A DNA stretch of 29,263 bases from contig MNCI01002923.1 of the NCBI GenBank assembly GCA_015680685.1, positions 13,326-42,588 on the forward strand. The letters are read 5' to 3'. Positions 28,741-29,263 of this stretch are shown here, piece after piece (positions within the stretch are counted from its first letter, which is position 1; each line of letters starts with the position of its first letter). The notes under the pieces were generated by a model that was given only the letters and a program-made list of their open reading frames with translations, searched no databases and had not been told where the DNA came from. The stretch comes from Gnetum montanum (Eukaryota; Streptophyta; Gnetopsida; Gnetales; Gnetaceae). The translations under genes and the position numbers were made by a program.

Positions 28741-29263
28741 CAACGATGTAAGATGAGGATATTGGGCTATTATGAAGGAGTTCCAGGGTATATCCATTAA
28801 TTCAAAAGGCATAATTAATGATTATGGTGTGGATTTTATCAATAAAACCTTGGGTGGTAAGAAAAAGGTTATGTGATGGTTCATGGGAACGTTGAAATTC
28901 AGAGGGGTAATAGTAAGGAAAGAATGTTATGAAAAATAAGCTGAGGGTGAGAAATGGTGTGTGTGAGCTATATCATAAGTGAAGATTACATAAGTGGGTC
29001 CTCCCCAAAGCAGGTTCCAACCTATAATGCCCTTGTGTAACCACACTTAAAGTGTCCGTGGGCACTAGAAGGGTTAAATATAATCTACACTAACTCCACA
29101 AAACACACACATGTAAATATCACCAAAATGAGGTAAGAATTCTATGCTACACATGACACGAGCTACAATTACACTAACAATGAGATGAGACGAAGTATAG
29201 AAGGGATCATAGAGATTGGGACATGAGGTAACTGACCCAGGGGACAGTGAATCCTGCGTGTAA
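28741..29263 (-). other. Noncoding region of element D upstream of the promoter region
   Basis: No protein recognised. It carries the conserved block at 28990-29040 (AAGGGCATTATAGG and CTTTGGGGAGGACCCAC on the minus strand) and further weak similarity to element A around 5300-5450 ('agagattgggacatgaggta' against 'agagattaggatgtaaggta'). By position it follows pol, which should be right of the window. Confidence 0.65.

Larger units (their letters stand above)
24315..29263 (-). mobile_element. Element D: 3' half of a minus-strand Ty3/gypsy element
   Basis: On the minus strand, right to left: 3' noncoding region with the conserved block (29263-28741), a U3-like promoter region (28740-28132), the aORF (28131-25351), polypurine tract (25118-25110) and 3' LTR (25109-24315). 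Its 5' LTR, gag and pol should be right of the window. The left flank is TCTAC (24310-24314); the matching duplication is predicted outside. It is probably inserted in element C, since C sequence leads directly up to 24314 and no C LTR intervenes. Confidence 0.85.

Noticed and set aside
1-29263. Host protein-coding genes, tRNA or rRNA genes
   Set aside because: Every recognisable coding stretch belongs to retrotransposons; no exon set, tRNA box pattern or rRNA sequence was seen by eye. A homology search could still reveal small items.

Overview
This is plant nuclear DNA made almost entirely of old, nested LTR retrotransposons of the Ty3/gypsy class. No intact gene, host exon, tRNA or rRNA gene was recognised. 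Plant origin follows from primer-binding sites matching plant tRNA-Asp, an Athila-like polymerase (the FMDDFS-type motif is mutated here) and a second ORF resembling the plant-specific 'putative plant transposon protein' family. AT-rich sequence, many solo LTRs and heavy decay suggest a large, slowly purging genome such as a gymnosperm; the species cannot be named from this window.

Layout, oldest layer first. (1) Element B, + strand: an additional ORF ('aORF', about 850 codons) in three pieces at 2330-2832, 9864-11018 and 11940-12827, followed by LTR B1 (about 12972-13754). The end of the aORF plus an LTR is then repeated (14214-17039, LTR B2). (2) Insertions into B: element A on the minus strand (2833-9863, perfect TSD ATATG), a solo LTR of another subfamily (11019-11939, TSD GGTTA), a solo LTR at 14586-15447, a solo LTR at 15898-16711 (TSD CTAAT), and element C on the + strand starting at 17040. 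(3) Element D, minus strand, from 24315 past the right edge, probably inserted in the 3' part of C. At the left edge are a + strand LTR end (1-193) and a minus-strand LTR-gag fusion, element E (430-1778).

Element C carries LTR, PBS, gag, protease, reverse transcriptase, RNase H and integrase, all broken; substitutions hit the RT, RNase H and integrase active sites. Element A keeps LTRs, PBS, gag and PPT but has lost RT, RNase H and integrase. Element D shows only its 3' half: a conserved noncoding block, a U3-like promoter region, the aORF, the PPT and the 3' LTR.

The most interesting item is the aORF. Two divergent copies in opposite orientations (B and D) can be aligned over their whole length: a basic N-terminus, a domain resembling the plant transposon protein family, a proline-rich linker, a long coiled coil and a proline-rich C-terminus. 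In D it is preceded by what looks like a private promoter resembling an LTR U3, plus a second polypurine tract. Two single N bases (11716, 25143) are each flanked by perfect 45-49 bp repeats and look like assembly joins.
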